NCBI GenBank assembly: GCA_003535335.1
Contig: DOHJ01000083.1
Location: forward strand, 3,487 to 9,708
Length of the DNA: 6,222 nucleotides
Origin: Paracoccaceae bacterium
GTDB lineage: Bacteria; Pseudomonadota; Alphaproteobacteria; Rhodobacterales; Rhodobacteraceae
Direction of reading: 5' to 3'
The notes under the pieces were generated by a model that saw nothing but the letters and a program-made list of their open reading frames with translations, had not been told where the DNA came from and did not search any database. This document shows, piece after piece, positions 1 to 5,638 of this stretch. Each line of letters opens with the position of its first letter. Within the stretch, counting starts at the first letter, position 1. Position numbers and translations under genes: made by a program.

Positions 1-348
1 CCCAAAGGTTACGGAAAAAATTCGCGCATCGAGGGCGATATGCATGAAGGACAGCGGGTTTTGCTGGTTGAAGATCTGACCACGGATGGTGGCTCCAAGA
101 TTTCATTTATCGATGCGATTCGGCAAACGGGGGCATCTTGCGGCCATACGGCGGTGATTTTTTATTACGACATTTTCCCCGAAACCGAGAAAACCTTGGG
201 TGATCACGGGGTTAGGCTGCATCATTTATGCACGTGGTGGGATGTGCTGAAACAGGCACAACAAAGCGGCAGCTTTGATGGCGCTACATTAAGCGAGGTG
301 GAAACCTTCTTGAAGGCCCCGCGCAAGTGGCAAGAGGCCCGCAAATAA
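1..348 (+). CDS. pyrE: Orotate phosphoribosyltransferase, C-terminal part (5' end outside window)
   Basis: The frame is open from base 1 to a TAA at 346-348, giving the last 115 residues. PyrE transfers the phosphoribosyl group of PRPP to orotate, forming orotidine 5'-phosphate in cytosolic de novo pyrimidine synthesis. The PRPP-binding motif is visible as [14 protein letters not shown] (residues 20-33 of the visible part), with the acidic pair E24-D25 and the glycine/serine phosphate loop. The segment just before it ([12 protein letters not shown]) matches the flexible catalytic loop. The downstream FYYDIFPET and LCTWWDVL segments look like the alphaproteobacterial form of the enzyme, from memory of the family. 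The in-frame ATG at 40 is internal, because the conserved loop lies upstream of it. The 183-base gap to dnaB, with its own promoter-like and DnaA-box sequences, suggests that dnaB is transcribed separately. I am confident of the family. Confidence 0.93.
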   Translation, partial: PKGYGKNSRIEGDMHEGQRVLLVEDLTTDGGSKISFIDAIRQTGASCGHTAVIFYYDIFPETEKTLGDHGVRLHHLCTWWDVLKQAQQSGSFDGATLSEVETFLKAPRKWQEARK

Positions 349-454
349 GCTGGGCCATCTTACAAAGATTAACGTTTTTACCGGATGATTGCAGCAGATA
401 TATGTGCTAAAATAAGGCTACCTGTTAAGTCCCACTATATTTAGCGATCTGGGG

Positions 455-463
455 TTATCCACA
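455..463 (+). promoter_or_regulatory. DnaA box (perfect 9-mer) upstream of dnaB
   Basis: TTATCCACA matches the strict consensus DnaA box at all nine positions. It lies 69 bases before the dnaB start and just upstream of the promoter candidate at 476-504, a distance that would suit an activator. It is the only perfect copy I found in the window, so this is not an origin-type cluster. DnaA acts as a transcription factor for replication and cell-cycle genes in Caulobacter; that dnaB is controlled this way here is inference. A chance match in AT-rich intergenic DNA is possible. Confidence 0.5.
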
Positions 464-475
464 GAAATATACAAT

Positions 476-504
476 TTGCCTCGCCAACCGGTCGCATGTA
501 TGTC
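476..504 (+). promoter_or_regulatory. Candidate sigma-70-type promoter for dnaB
   Basis: A -35-like TTGCCT (476-481) is separated by exactly 17 bases from a -10-like TATGTC (499-504). This predicts a transcript start near 511 and a leader of about 20 bases before the dnaB ATG. The -35 matches the consensus at 4 of 6 positions and the -10 at 3 of 6. Another -10-like element, TATATT at 436-441, lacks a convincing -35. Treat this as a weak candidate. Confidence 0.3.
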
Positions 505-531
505 TGTGTAGTGGTAAAGAACAGGTGAGTT

Positions 532-2025
532 ATGAACGAAATTACGCCAGTAAATTCTGGACAAACAGAGGTAGATTCAACCGGCACATTGCCCCATAAT
601 GTCGAGGCCGAGCAGCAACTTTTGGGTGCAATCCTGACCAATAACGACATTTACGACCGCATTGCGTCCATCATCAACCCCCAGCATTTTTACGAGCCGG
701 TGCATGCGCGGATTTACGAAATCGCAGCCAGCCGGATTGCCAAAAACAATCTGGCCTCGCCCGTCACCCTAAAAGCATTTTTGGAAGATGACGAGGGTCT
801 GAAAGAGCTGGGCGGGCCGGCCTATCTGGTACGTCTTGCCGGTGCGGCAATTTCCGGTTTTGCAGCGCGCGATTATGCGCAGATGATTTATGATCTGGCG
901 ATCCGGCGCAAGCTGATCGATCTGGGGCAGGAAATTTCCGACAAGGCCGCAACGGTCGATATTTCCAGCGAACCACGCGAACAAATCGTTGAAGCCGAGC
1001 AAAAATTGTACGAATTGGCCGAACAGGGTCAGACCGAAAGTGGCTTTCAATCCTTTCTAAGTGCCGTCACCGACGCGGTGAACGTGGCAAACGCCGCCTA
1101 TCAGCGTGACGGCGGCTTGGCCGGTTTGTCCACGGGCTTGGTAGATATGGATAAAAAACTGGGTGGTTTACACCGCTCGGATTTGCTGATTTTGGCGGGG
1201 CGCCCGTCGATGGGTAAAACCGCGCTGGCCACCAACATCGCCTTTAATATTGCCAAAGCTTATCAAAAAGGCACCCGTCACGATGGCACCGAGGGGGCCG
1301 TAAACGGCGGGGTTGTCGGGTTTTACAGCCTCGAGATGTCGTCCGAACAGCTGGCCGCGCGGATCCTGTCCGAGGCCAGCGAAGTGCCAAGCGAGCAGAT
1401 CCGCCGTGGTGACATGTCCGAGGAGGAATTTCGCCGTTTTGTCGATGCCGCCAAGGAACTGGAGGCCTGCCCGCTTTATATTGACGACACGCCTGCCCTG
1501 CCGATTTCGCAACTTGCCGCCCGCGCGCGCCGTTTGAAACGCACCCACGGGCTGGATGTTTTGTTCATCGATTATCTGCAATTGGTGCGTCCTGCCACAG
1601 CCAAAGACAGCCGCGTTAACGAGGTTTCGGAAATCACCCAAGGCCTGAAAGCCATCGCAAAGGAGCTGGAAATTCCGGTGGTTGCGCTTTCGCAGCTATC
1701 GCGTCAGGTCGAAAACCGCGAGGACAAGCGCCCGCAGCTGTCGGACCTGCGCGAATCCGGATCAATCGAGCAAGACGCCGATGTGGTGATGTTTGTTTAC
1801 CGCGAAGAATATTACAAAGAACGCGAAAAACCCGGCGATCACGAGTTGGAAAAAATGGCTGCTTGGCAAACCGAAATGGACCATTTGCACGGCAAGGCCG
1901 AGATTGTGGTCGGCAAACAACGCCACGGCCCGATTGGCCATGTGGAGCTGTCTTTTGAAGGTCAGTTCACCCGCTTTGGCAATTTAATCAAGCCATGGCA
2001 GCAACAGGACGAAGACAGCTTTTAG
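532..2025 (+). CDS. dnaB: Replicative DNA helicase DnaB
   Basis: This encodes 497 residues, close to the usual family length. DnaB is the hexameric, ATP-driven 5'-3' helicase that unwinds the replication fork and recruits primase. The N-terminal helical domain spans about residues 20-125 (starting PHNVEAEQQLLGAIL), followed by a linker and then the RecA-like ATPase from about 195. Visible motifs are Walker A GRPSMGKT (223-230, K229), the catalytic glutamate in YSLEMS (E268), Walker B LFIDYLQ (D347), the DNA-binding SQLSRQVENR segment (387-396), and the arginine finger in GKQRHGPIG (R464). An insertion between Walker A and the SLEMS motif (about 243-260) looks like the alphaproteobacterial variant. 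No intein interrupts the motifs. The ATG at 532 is supported by AGGTGAG at 523-529 and by the standard N-terminus. It faces a convergent LRR gene downstream. Confidence 0.98.
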   Translation: MNEITPVNSGQTEVDSTGTLPHNVEAEQQLLGAILTNNDIYDRIASIINPQHFYEPVHARIYEIAASRIAKNNLASPVTLKAFLEDDEGLKELGGPAYLVRLAGAAISGFAARDYAQMIYDLAIRRKLIDLGQEISDKAATVDISSEPREQIVEAEQKLYELAEQGQTESGFQSFLSAVTDAVNVANAAYQRDGGLAGLSTGLVDMDKKLGGLHRSDLLILAGRPSMGKTALATNIAFNIAKAYQKGTRHDGTEGAVNGGVVGFYSLEMSSEQLAARILSEASEVPSEQIRRGDMSEEEFRRFVDAAKELEACPLYIDDTPALPISQLAARARRLKRTHGLDVLFIDYLQLVRPATAKDSRVNEVSEITQGLKAIAKELEIPVVALSQLSRQVENREDKRPQLSDLRESGSIEQDADVVMFVYREEYYKEREKPGDHELEKMAAWQTEMDHLHGKAEIVVGKQRHGPIGHVELSFEGQFTRFGNLIKPWQQQDEDSF

Positions 2026-2027
2026 GT

Positions 2028-2046
2028 GCAAAGAGCCGCCCTTTGC
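2028..2046. terminator. Weak hairpin between convergent dnaB and LRR gene
   Basis: GCAAAG (2028-2033) pairs with CTTTGC (2041-2046) around a 7-base loop, three bases past the dnaB stop. The gene on the minus strand ends at 2057, so the hairpin could serve both transcripts. Neither side has a clean run of U: the plus side continues CTTGGGGGTATTATTT and the minus side ACCTAAAAGC. The stem has only six pairs, so intrinsic termination is uncertain. Confidence 0.3.
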
Positions 2047-2056
2047 CTTGGGGGTA

Positions 2057-2747
2057 TTATTTAGCACCGCGAATTCTAACGCCAGCTTCTTTTAGGGCCG
2101 CCAGACTGGATTTATCCAGATTGGGCATATTTTCCAATACAAGCGTGCGCAATTTCGGAACACCCAGCAATAGTGAAATGTCGCTAATCTGGGTTTCGCT
2201 CAAATCAATTTTGCTTAATTTCTTTTTGCCAACCAACACAGAAATATCCATCACTCCTGTACCTTTTACAGAAACAGCGTAAATTTTTTCCATATCTTTT
2301 ATCATCGACAATATCGGCTACTTTTGTATTGTCCAGCAATAGATTTTGCATGATCATTAGACCCGCAAGCGCCGAAATATCTGCGACATCTGTATTTCGT
2401 GCCTCAACCACGGCGATCATTCGCAACGCGGACAGTGGTGAAAAATCGCTAACTTTGGTGTCGCTGATATTAAGTATGCGCAATGCGTGCAGGCCCGACA
2501 ATGGGCTAAGGTCGGCAATCTTCAAACGGCTTAGATCCAAAGCATTCAAGGTTGGAATGTCAAGTATTTCTTTGGGGATTTCGGTGAGCCCATTAATCCC
2601 GCTCAGGCGCAATTGATTGCATTGTTTTTCATTGCATTTGGCAATTTTTTCTTTCACTTCGTCCATCGGTCCAGCCCATAATGCGTTGGCGGATAACAGA
2701 AAACCAGCGGAAATACCGGTGGTAATAATTGATTTAATATTCAGAAT
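2057..2747 (-). pseudogene. Exported leucine-rich-repeat protein, frameshifted
   Basis: Two overlapping minus-strand frames together encode one LRR protein. The 5' part has a signal-peptide-like N-terminus (NIKSIITTGISAGF, then a likely cut after ANALWA), a CX4C pair (KCNEKQC), and repeats of exactly 22 residues such as SGLHALRILNISDTKVSDF. The 3' part, in another frame, continues the repeats (VGKKKLSKIDLSETQISDI) and ends in AALKEAGVRIRGAK. Dropping one base near 2309 joins the frames and keeps the 22-residue register through seven consecutive repeats. The repaired product would be about 229 residues. As read, the first frame continues past the shift into unrelated sequence ending KEIKQN. 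The repeats resemble the internalin-type bacterial LRR (DxSPLxxLxxLxxLxLxxTxV), a protein-binding fold that is probably periplasmic or secreted; the ligand cannot be inferred. The gene is AT-richer than its neighbours and on the opposite strand from all of them. A sequencing error or an unusual frameshift signal are alternatives to true decay. Confidence 0.75.
2296..2312 (-). other. Frameshift site in the LRR gene
   Basis: On the minus strand the first frame reads ...NTKVADIVDDKRYGKN, while the second reads SMIKDMEKIYAV. Removing the G opposite 2309 gives DISMIKDMEK, which matches the DIS-V-L-V-G-K pattern of neighbouring repeats. Removing one A from the A4 run opposite 2297-2300 gives DIVDDKDMEK, with the same repeat length but a poorer fit at the hydrophobic positions. 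An A6 run lies further on, opposite 2284-2289. I see no classical slippery heptamer with a stem-loop, so programmed frameshifting is not favoured. Confidence 0.7.
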
Positions 2748-2755
2748 GAATCTCC
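2742..2755 (-). promoter_or_regulatory. Shine-Dalgarno and non-ATG start region of the LRR gene
   Basis: On the minus strand, GGAG (2755-2752) is followed in frame by ATT (2747-2745) and CTG (2744-2742), and then directly by the signal-peptide coding sequence. There is no in-frame ATG, GTG or TTG at a suitable distance. The frame stays open upstream to a TTG at 2849, but the 34 residues encoded there look non-coding and would bury the signal peptide. Either a rare ATT or CTG start is used, or an original ATG has mutated, which would be a second sign of decay. Confidence 0.45.
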
Positions 2756-2768
2756 AAAAGTCTGCTTC

Positions 2769-2779
2769 GGGATAATCCC
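2769..2779. promoter_or_regulatory. 11-base palindrome in the divergent intergenic region
   Basis: GGGATAATCCC is a perfect palindrome around a central A, between the LRR gene start and the leader/alr start. Two TAAAAT -10-like hexamers follow on the plus strand (2785-2790 and 2795-2800), but no good -35 sits upstream of either. It could be an operator or chance; nothing else supports a function. Confidence 0.2.
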
Positions 2780-2824
2780 TGAAATAAAATCCGCTAAAAT
2801 ACAGATGACCAATAAAACAAGCGT

Positions 2825-2832
2825 GGAGGTGA
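2825..2832 (+). promoter_or_regulatory. Canonical Shine-Dalgarno upstream of alr
   Basis: GGAGGTGA is fully complementary to the 16S rRNA 3' end, yet it lies 75 bases before the alr ATG, too far to serve it directly. It is correctly placed for a TTG at 2840 (10 bases after GGAGG), which opens the small ORF described separately. The near-perfect match is the main reason for taking that ORF seriously. Confidence 0.5.
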
Positions 2833-2839
2833 AAAAACC

Positions 2840-2926
2840 TTGGCGTCAAGGCGTTGTAATTGTGTGTTTTTGCTTGACCTCGGCTGTAGAGCCGTCAAAA
2901 CCACCCCATGGGAAGTGCAAAATTAA
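2840..2926 (+). CDS. Candidate 28-codon leader ORF overlapping the alr start
   Basis: A TTG start 10 bases after a perfect GGAGGTGA opens 28 sense codons ending in TAA at 2924-2926. The product begins [16 protein letters not shown] and ends KTTPWEVQN. It has three cysteines (positions 6, 8 and 16) and an RR pair, but no recognisable domain. The last 19 bases overlap the first codons of alr in another frame, so ribosomes finishing here would stop 16 bases inside alr. That arrangement suits translational coupling or a leader peptide. alr itself has no Shine-Dalgarno, and an in-frame stop at 2887 rules out an upstream extension, which makes coupling attractive. The TTG start, the tiny size and the lack of a known family keep this speculative. 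Confidence 0.4.
   Translation: MASRRCNCVFLLDLGCRAVKTTPWEVQN
2874..2898 (+). other. Imperfect hairpin just upstream of the alr start
   Basis: CGGCT (2881-2885), loop GTAG and AGCCG (2890-2894) form a tight five-pair stem. Outer TTGA (2874-2877) and TCAA (2895-2898) can extend it around a 3-base CCT bulge. It ends nine bases before the alr ATG and lies inside the candidate leader ORF. A ribosome translating the leader would melt it, so it could tune alr translation. No U-run follows, so it is not an obvious terminator. Confidence 0.3.
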
Positions 2927-3954
2927 CAATTGATCTGGATGCCATCACCGCCAACTGGCGCGCGCTTGATGCAATGACCAATTGCGAAACCGCCGCAGTG
3001 GTCAAGGCTGGCGCCTATGGGCTGGGGATTGATCGTGTGGTCAAGGTTTTGGCAAAGGCCGGGGCACGAAAATTTTTCGTTGCCATCGCCGAAGAAGGTG
3101 CTTTGGTGCGTCAGGTCTTGGGCCAAGGTGTTGATATCTATGTTTTTGGCGGCCATATGCGCGGCGATACCGATATGATCCATGATTTATCCTTAACGCC
3201 GATGCTAAATTCACTGGATCAATTAACCCGCCATTTCGAGGCCCTGCCAAATGCCCCCTTTGGTATCCAGCTGGACACTGGCATGAACCGGTTGGGCATG
3301 GAGCTGGCGGAATGGGATGCGGTACGTGATATTGTGCTAACGCAAACCCCTGTTTTAATCATGAGCCATCTGGCCTGTGCAGACGCGCCGGATCATGCCA
3401 TGAACAGCCAGCAACTGACCCAGTTTCGGCAGATGACCGCCGGTATTAAGGCTCCGCTTTCGCTGGCGGCAACGGGCGGAATTTTACTGGGACAACAGTA
3501 CCATTTTGATCTGACCCGACCGGGCATCGGCCTTTATGGCGGCCAGCCTTTTAATCAGGCACAGCCCGTGGTTAATTTATCATTGCCGGTCATTCAGTGC
3601 CGCGATTTGGTGGTTGGCGAAACTGTGGGGTATGCAAATTCATGGGTCACCAACACCCGCGCCACCATCGCAACCCTGTCTGGCGGGTATGCTGATGGCT
3701 TGTTGCGCGCCCTTTCAAACGGGGCAATGCTGTGGGCCGATGATGTGGCCTGCCCGCTGGTTGGACGTGTATCTATGGACTTAATTACAGTCGATATCAG
3801 TCACTTGCACAAGGTTCCTGACCGTCTGGAAATTCTCGGGCCACAACAAACGGTTGATGCACTGGCCCAAAAGGCCGGCACGATCGGCTATGAAATCCTG
3901 ACCTCGCTTGGCAATCGCTACAGCCGCGGTTATGCCGGTGATTATTCAAGATGA
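2908..3954 (+). CDS. alr: Alanine racemase (PLP-dependent)
   Basis: This 348-residue enzyme interconverts L- and D-alanine in the cytosol, supplying D-Ala for peptidoglycan. The N-terminal TIM-barrel carries the PLP Schiff-base lysine in [10 protein letters not shown] (K33). Other family landmarks are DTGMNRLG (123-130, R128), the PLP-contacting arginine in RPGIGLYGG (R204), the catalytic tyrosine on the C-terminal beta domain in VGYANSW (Y242), GGYADG (259-264) and VSMD (288-291). The position that is usually a carbamylated lysine just before DTGM is glutamine here (Q121). The ATG at 2908 is fixed by the conserved TIDLDAI start and by an in-frame stop at 2887, but no Shine-Dalgarno is visible. 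The stop overlaps the mlaE ATG by four bases, so the two are almost certainly coupled. An alternative reading as a racemase for another amino acid is unlikely. Confidence 0.95.
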   Translation: MGSAKLTIDLDAITANWRALDAMTNCETAAVVKAGAYGLGIDRVVKVLAKAGARKFFVAIAEEGALVRQVLGQGVDIYVFGGHMRGDTDMIHDLSLTPMLNSLDQLTRHFEALPNAPFGIQLDTGMNRLGMELAEWDAVRDIVLTQTPVLIMSHLACADAPDHAMNSQQLTQFRQMTAGIKAPLSLAATGGILLGQQYHFDLTRPGIGLYGGQPFNQAQPVVNLSLPVIQCRDLVVGETVGYANSWVTNTRATIATLSGGYADGLLRALSNGAMLWADDVACPLVGRVSMDLITVDISHLHKVPDRLEILGPQQTVDALAQKAGTIGYEILTSLGNRYSRGYAGDYSR

Positions 3955-4733
3955 GCTTGCTTTCCCCCATCGCCCTGCTTGGGCGCAATTGCATCGGATT
4001 AATGGCGGCAATCGGCCGGATCAGCATCTTTTTCTTTCAAACTCTGAGCCACATCGTACGCCCGCCATTTTACCTTAAAGAATTCGGCCATGCCCTTTTA
4101 ACCATTGGCTATTTCAGCCTTCCGGTCGTTGGCCTAACCACATTTTTCACCGGCGGCGCGCTGGCCTTGCAAATTTATGCAGGTGGTGCGCGTTTTAGCG
4201 CCGAAGCCGTGGTGCCCTCGATCGTTGCCATTGGCATGGCGCGCGAACTCGGCCCTGTTTTGGGCGGCTTGATGGTGGCGGCGCGGGTTGCCTCCTCGAT
4301 TGCCGCCGAAATCGGCACGATGAAAGTGACCGAGCAAATTGACGCGCTGGTGACACTTTCGACCCATCCAATGAAATACCTGACCGTGCCACGGGTGCTG
4401 GCCGCAACGCTGGTTATGCCGGTTTTGATTGCAGTTGGCGACAGCATCGGTATTTTGGGCGGCTATATTGTCGGGGTGACGCGGCTGGACTTTAATTCGG
4501 CCGTGTATCTGCATAATACGATTAACTTTCTTGAGCCTTGGGATATCATTTCGGGCCTGATAAAAGGCGCTGTGTTCGGCTTTATCGTCGCCCTGATGGG
4601 CTGTTATTACGGGATGAATTCCGGCCGTGGGGCACAAGGCGTGGGCCATGCGACAAAATCGGCGGTGGTAGCGGCCTCGATTATGATATTGGCGTCAAAT
4701 TACCTGTTAACAGAATTGTTCTTTTCGGCATGA
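3951..4733 (+). CDS. mlaE: MlaE-type ABC transporter permease (phospholipid transport)
   Basis: This 260-residue inner-membrane protein belongs to the MlaE/TTG2B permease family, the membrane core of MCE-linked transporters that move phospholipids between inner and outer membranes. A membrane-peripheral N-terminal helix precedes about five hydrophobic segments, roughly at 45-75, 85-110, 146-175, 200-222 and 236-258. Family motifs are [16 protein letters not shown] (98-113), [14 protein letters not shown] (120-133), the region thought to contact the ATPase, and [16 protein letters not shown] (217-232). The start overlaps the alr stop and the stop overlaps the mlaF start, each as ATGA, with no strong Shine-Dalgarno before this ATG. 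Translation therefore probably depends on alr. Whether the cargo moves inward or outward cannot be judged from the sequence. Confidence 0.92.
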   Translation: MSLLSPIALLGRNCIGLMAAIGRISIFFFQTLSHIVRPPFYLKEFGHALLTIGYFSLPVVGLTTFFTGGALALQIYAGGARFSAEAVVPSIVAIGMARELGPVLGGLMVAARVASSIAAEIGTMKVTEQIDALVTLSTHPMKYLTVPRVLAATLVMPVLIAVGDSIGILGGYIVGVTRLDFNSAVYLHNTINFLEPWDIISGLIKGAVFGFIVALMGCYYGMNSGRGAQGVGHATKSAVVAASIMILASNYLLTELFFSA

Positions 4734-5476
4734 TTACACTTGAAAACGTTCATAAATCATTCGGTGCCAATAAGGTTTTGCAAGGGATCGACCTGACCAT
4801 TGCGCGCGGGCAAAGCATGGTGATTATTGGCGGCTCCGGCACCGGAAAATCTGTGGCGCTGAAATCTATTCTGGGGCTGGTAACGCCTGACAGCGGCACG
4901 ATTTCGGTCGATGGCCAAGACGTGACCAAGGTCGAACGCGACGCCTTTCTGGCCCGTTTCGGCATGCTGTTTCAAGGTGGTGCGCTGTTTGACAGCCTGA
5001 CGGTTTGGCAAAACGTGGCATTCCGGCTGCTTTCGGGATCGTTAAAACGGCCCAAACCCGAGGCCCGCGAGATTGCCATCGAAAAACTGCGCCGCGTTGG
5101 CCTGAAGCCCGAGGTTGCCGACCTGTTTCCGGCCGAGCTGTCGGGGGGGATGCAAAAACGTGTCGGTCTGGCCCGCGCCATTGCAGCCGAGCCTGAAATC
5201 ATCTTTTTTGACGAACCCACCACAGGTCTGGACCCGATCATGTCGGGCGTGATTAACGAATTGATCCGCGAAATTGTGGTGGAAATGGGCGCAACCGCCA
5301 TGACCATCACCCATGACATGAGCAGCGTTCGCGCCATTGCCGATCAGGTGGCCATGCTGCACGACGGGGTAATCCAGTGGAGCGGTCCTGTGGCCGAAAT
5401 GGACAACAGTGGCGATCCCTATCTGGACCAATTCATTCATGGCCGTGCCCAAGGGCCAATTGAGGCCGTGCGATAG
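4730..5476 (+). CDS. mlaF: MlaF-type ABC transporter ATP-binding protein
   Basis: This 248-residue cytosolic ATPase powers the MlaE permease encoded just upstream. It has Walker A GGSGTGKS (34-41, K40), the Q-loop glutamine in FQGG (Q82), ABC signature LSGGMQKR (127-134), Walker B IIFFDEP (D151, E152), D-loop GLD (156-158) and the switch histidine in TITHDM (H195). The short GGALFDSLTVWQNV segment after the Q-loop and the LSGGMQKR signature are typical of MCE-linked ATPases rather than sugar or amino-acid importers. The ATG at 4730 overlaps the mlaE stop by four bases. The frame stays open to 4538, but that extension lies inside mlaE and encodes no ABC sequence, so it is not used. No mlaD, mlaB or mlaC follows within the window; those partners must be encoded elsewhere or be absent. 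Confidence 0.94.
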   Translation: MITLENVHKSFGANKVLQGIDLTIARGQSMVIIGGSGTGKSVALKSILGLVTPDSGTISVDGQDVTKVERDAFLARFGMLFQGGALFDSLTVWQNVAFRLLSGSLKRPKPEAREIAIEKLRRVGLKPEVADLFPAELSGGMQKRVGLARAIAAEPEIIFFDEPTTGLDPIMSGVINELIREIVVEMGATAMTITHDMSSVRAIADQVAMLHDGVIQWSGPVAEMDNSGDPYLDQFIHGRAQGPIEAVR

Positions 5477-5568
5477 TTAATTGTTTCCCGTTTAGCTACA
5501 ATAACTCGCACCCAGACGGTATTGACTAAAATTTTCCCTCTTAACGGCAGGCGGTTTTTAGCTTATTG

Positions 5569-5583
5569 TTAATGTTTATGTAA
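5569..5583. promoter_or_regulatory. CtrA-like binding site before the two-TM gene
   Basis: TTAA (5569-5572), seven bases, then GTAA (5580-5583) match the alphaproteobacterial CtrA consensus TTAA-N7-TTAA at 7 of 8 positions. It lies 56 bases before the ATG at 5639. The surrounding gap (5477-5638) also has a TTGACT (5522-5527) without a well-spaced -10, and CCGGAAT repeated directly at 5590-5596 and 5614-5620. I see no clear terminator after mlaF. AT-rich DNA gives such matches by chance. Confidence 0.25.
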
Positions 5584-5638
5584 TCTTGGCCGGAATTTAA
5601 ATCTGCTGCTGGTCCGGAATAAATGGTGGGGGAATACC

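Noticed and set aside
455..463. Chromosomal replication origin near dnaB
   Set aside because: Only one perfect DnaA box is present, with no box cluster or neighbouring dnaA, parAB or hemE genes.
349..531. Intrinsic terminator after pyrE
   Set aside because: A GTTTTTA tract occurs at 374-380, but no stable GC-rich stem precedes it.
1168..1641. 157-codon minus-strand open frame
   Set aside because: It lies wholly within the dnaB ATPase domain, has no ribosome site I can see and encodes no recognisable protein. It is an antisense shadow of a conserved gene.
2296..2312. Programmed ribosomal frameshift in the LRR gene
   Set aside because: There is no heptameric slippery site at the junction and no clear downstream pseudoknot. 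A simple indel explains the data.
2329..2616. 95-codon plus-strand open frame opposite the LRR gene
   Set aside because: The minus strand there carries a perfect 22-residue repeat pattern; the plus-strand product shows no domain.
2748..2849. Upstream extension of the LRR gene to a TTG at 2849
   Set aside because: The added residues (HLHACFIGHLYFSGFYF...) look like translated intergenic DNA and would hide the signal peptide. A good GGAG sits further downstream.
4134..4649. 171-codon minus-strand open frame opposite mlaE
   Set aside because: Its His-, Gln- and Asn-rich composition is typical of antisense translation of a hydrophobic gene. The plus strand has clear MlaE motifs.
4538..4729. 64-codon upstream extension of mlaF
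   Set aside because: It overlaps mlaE, is rich in Arg and Gly without ABC similarity, and the ATGA junction at 4730 gives the proper start.
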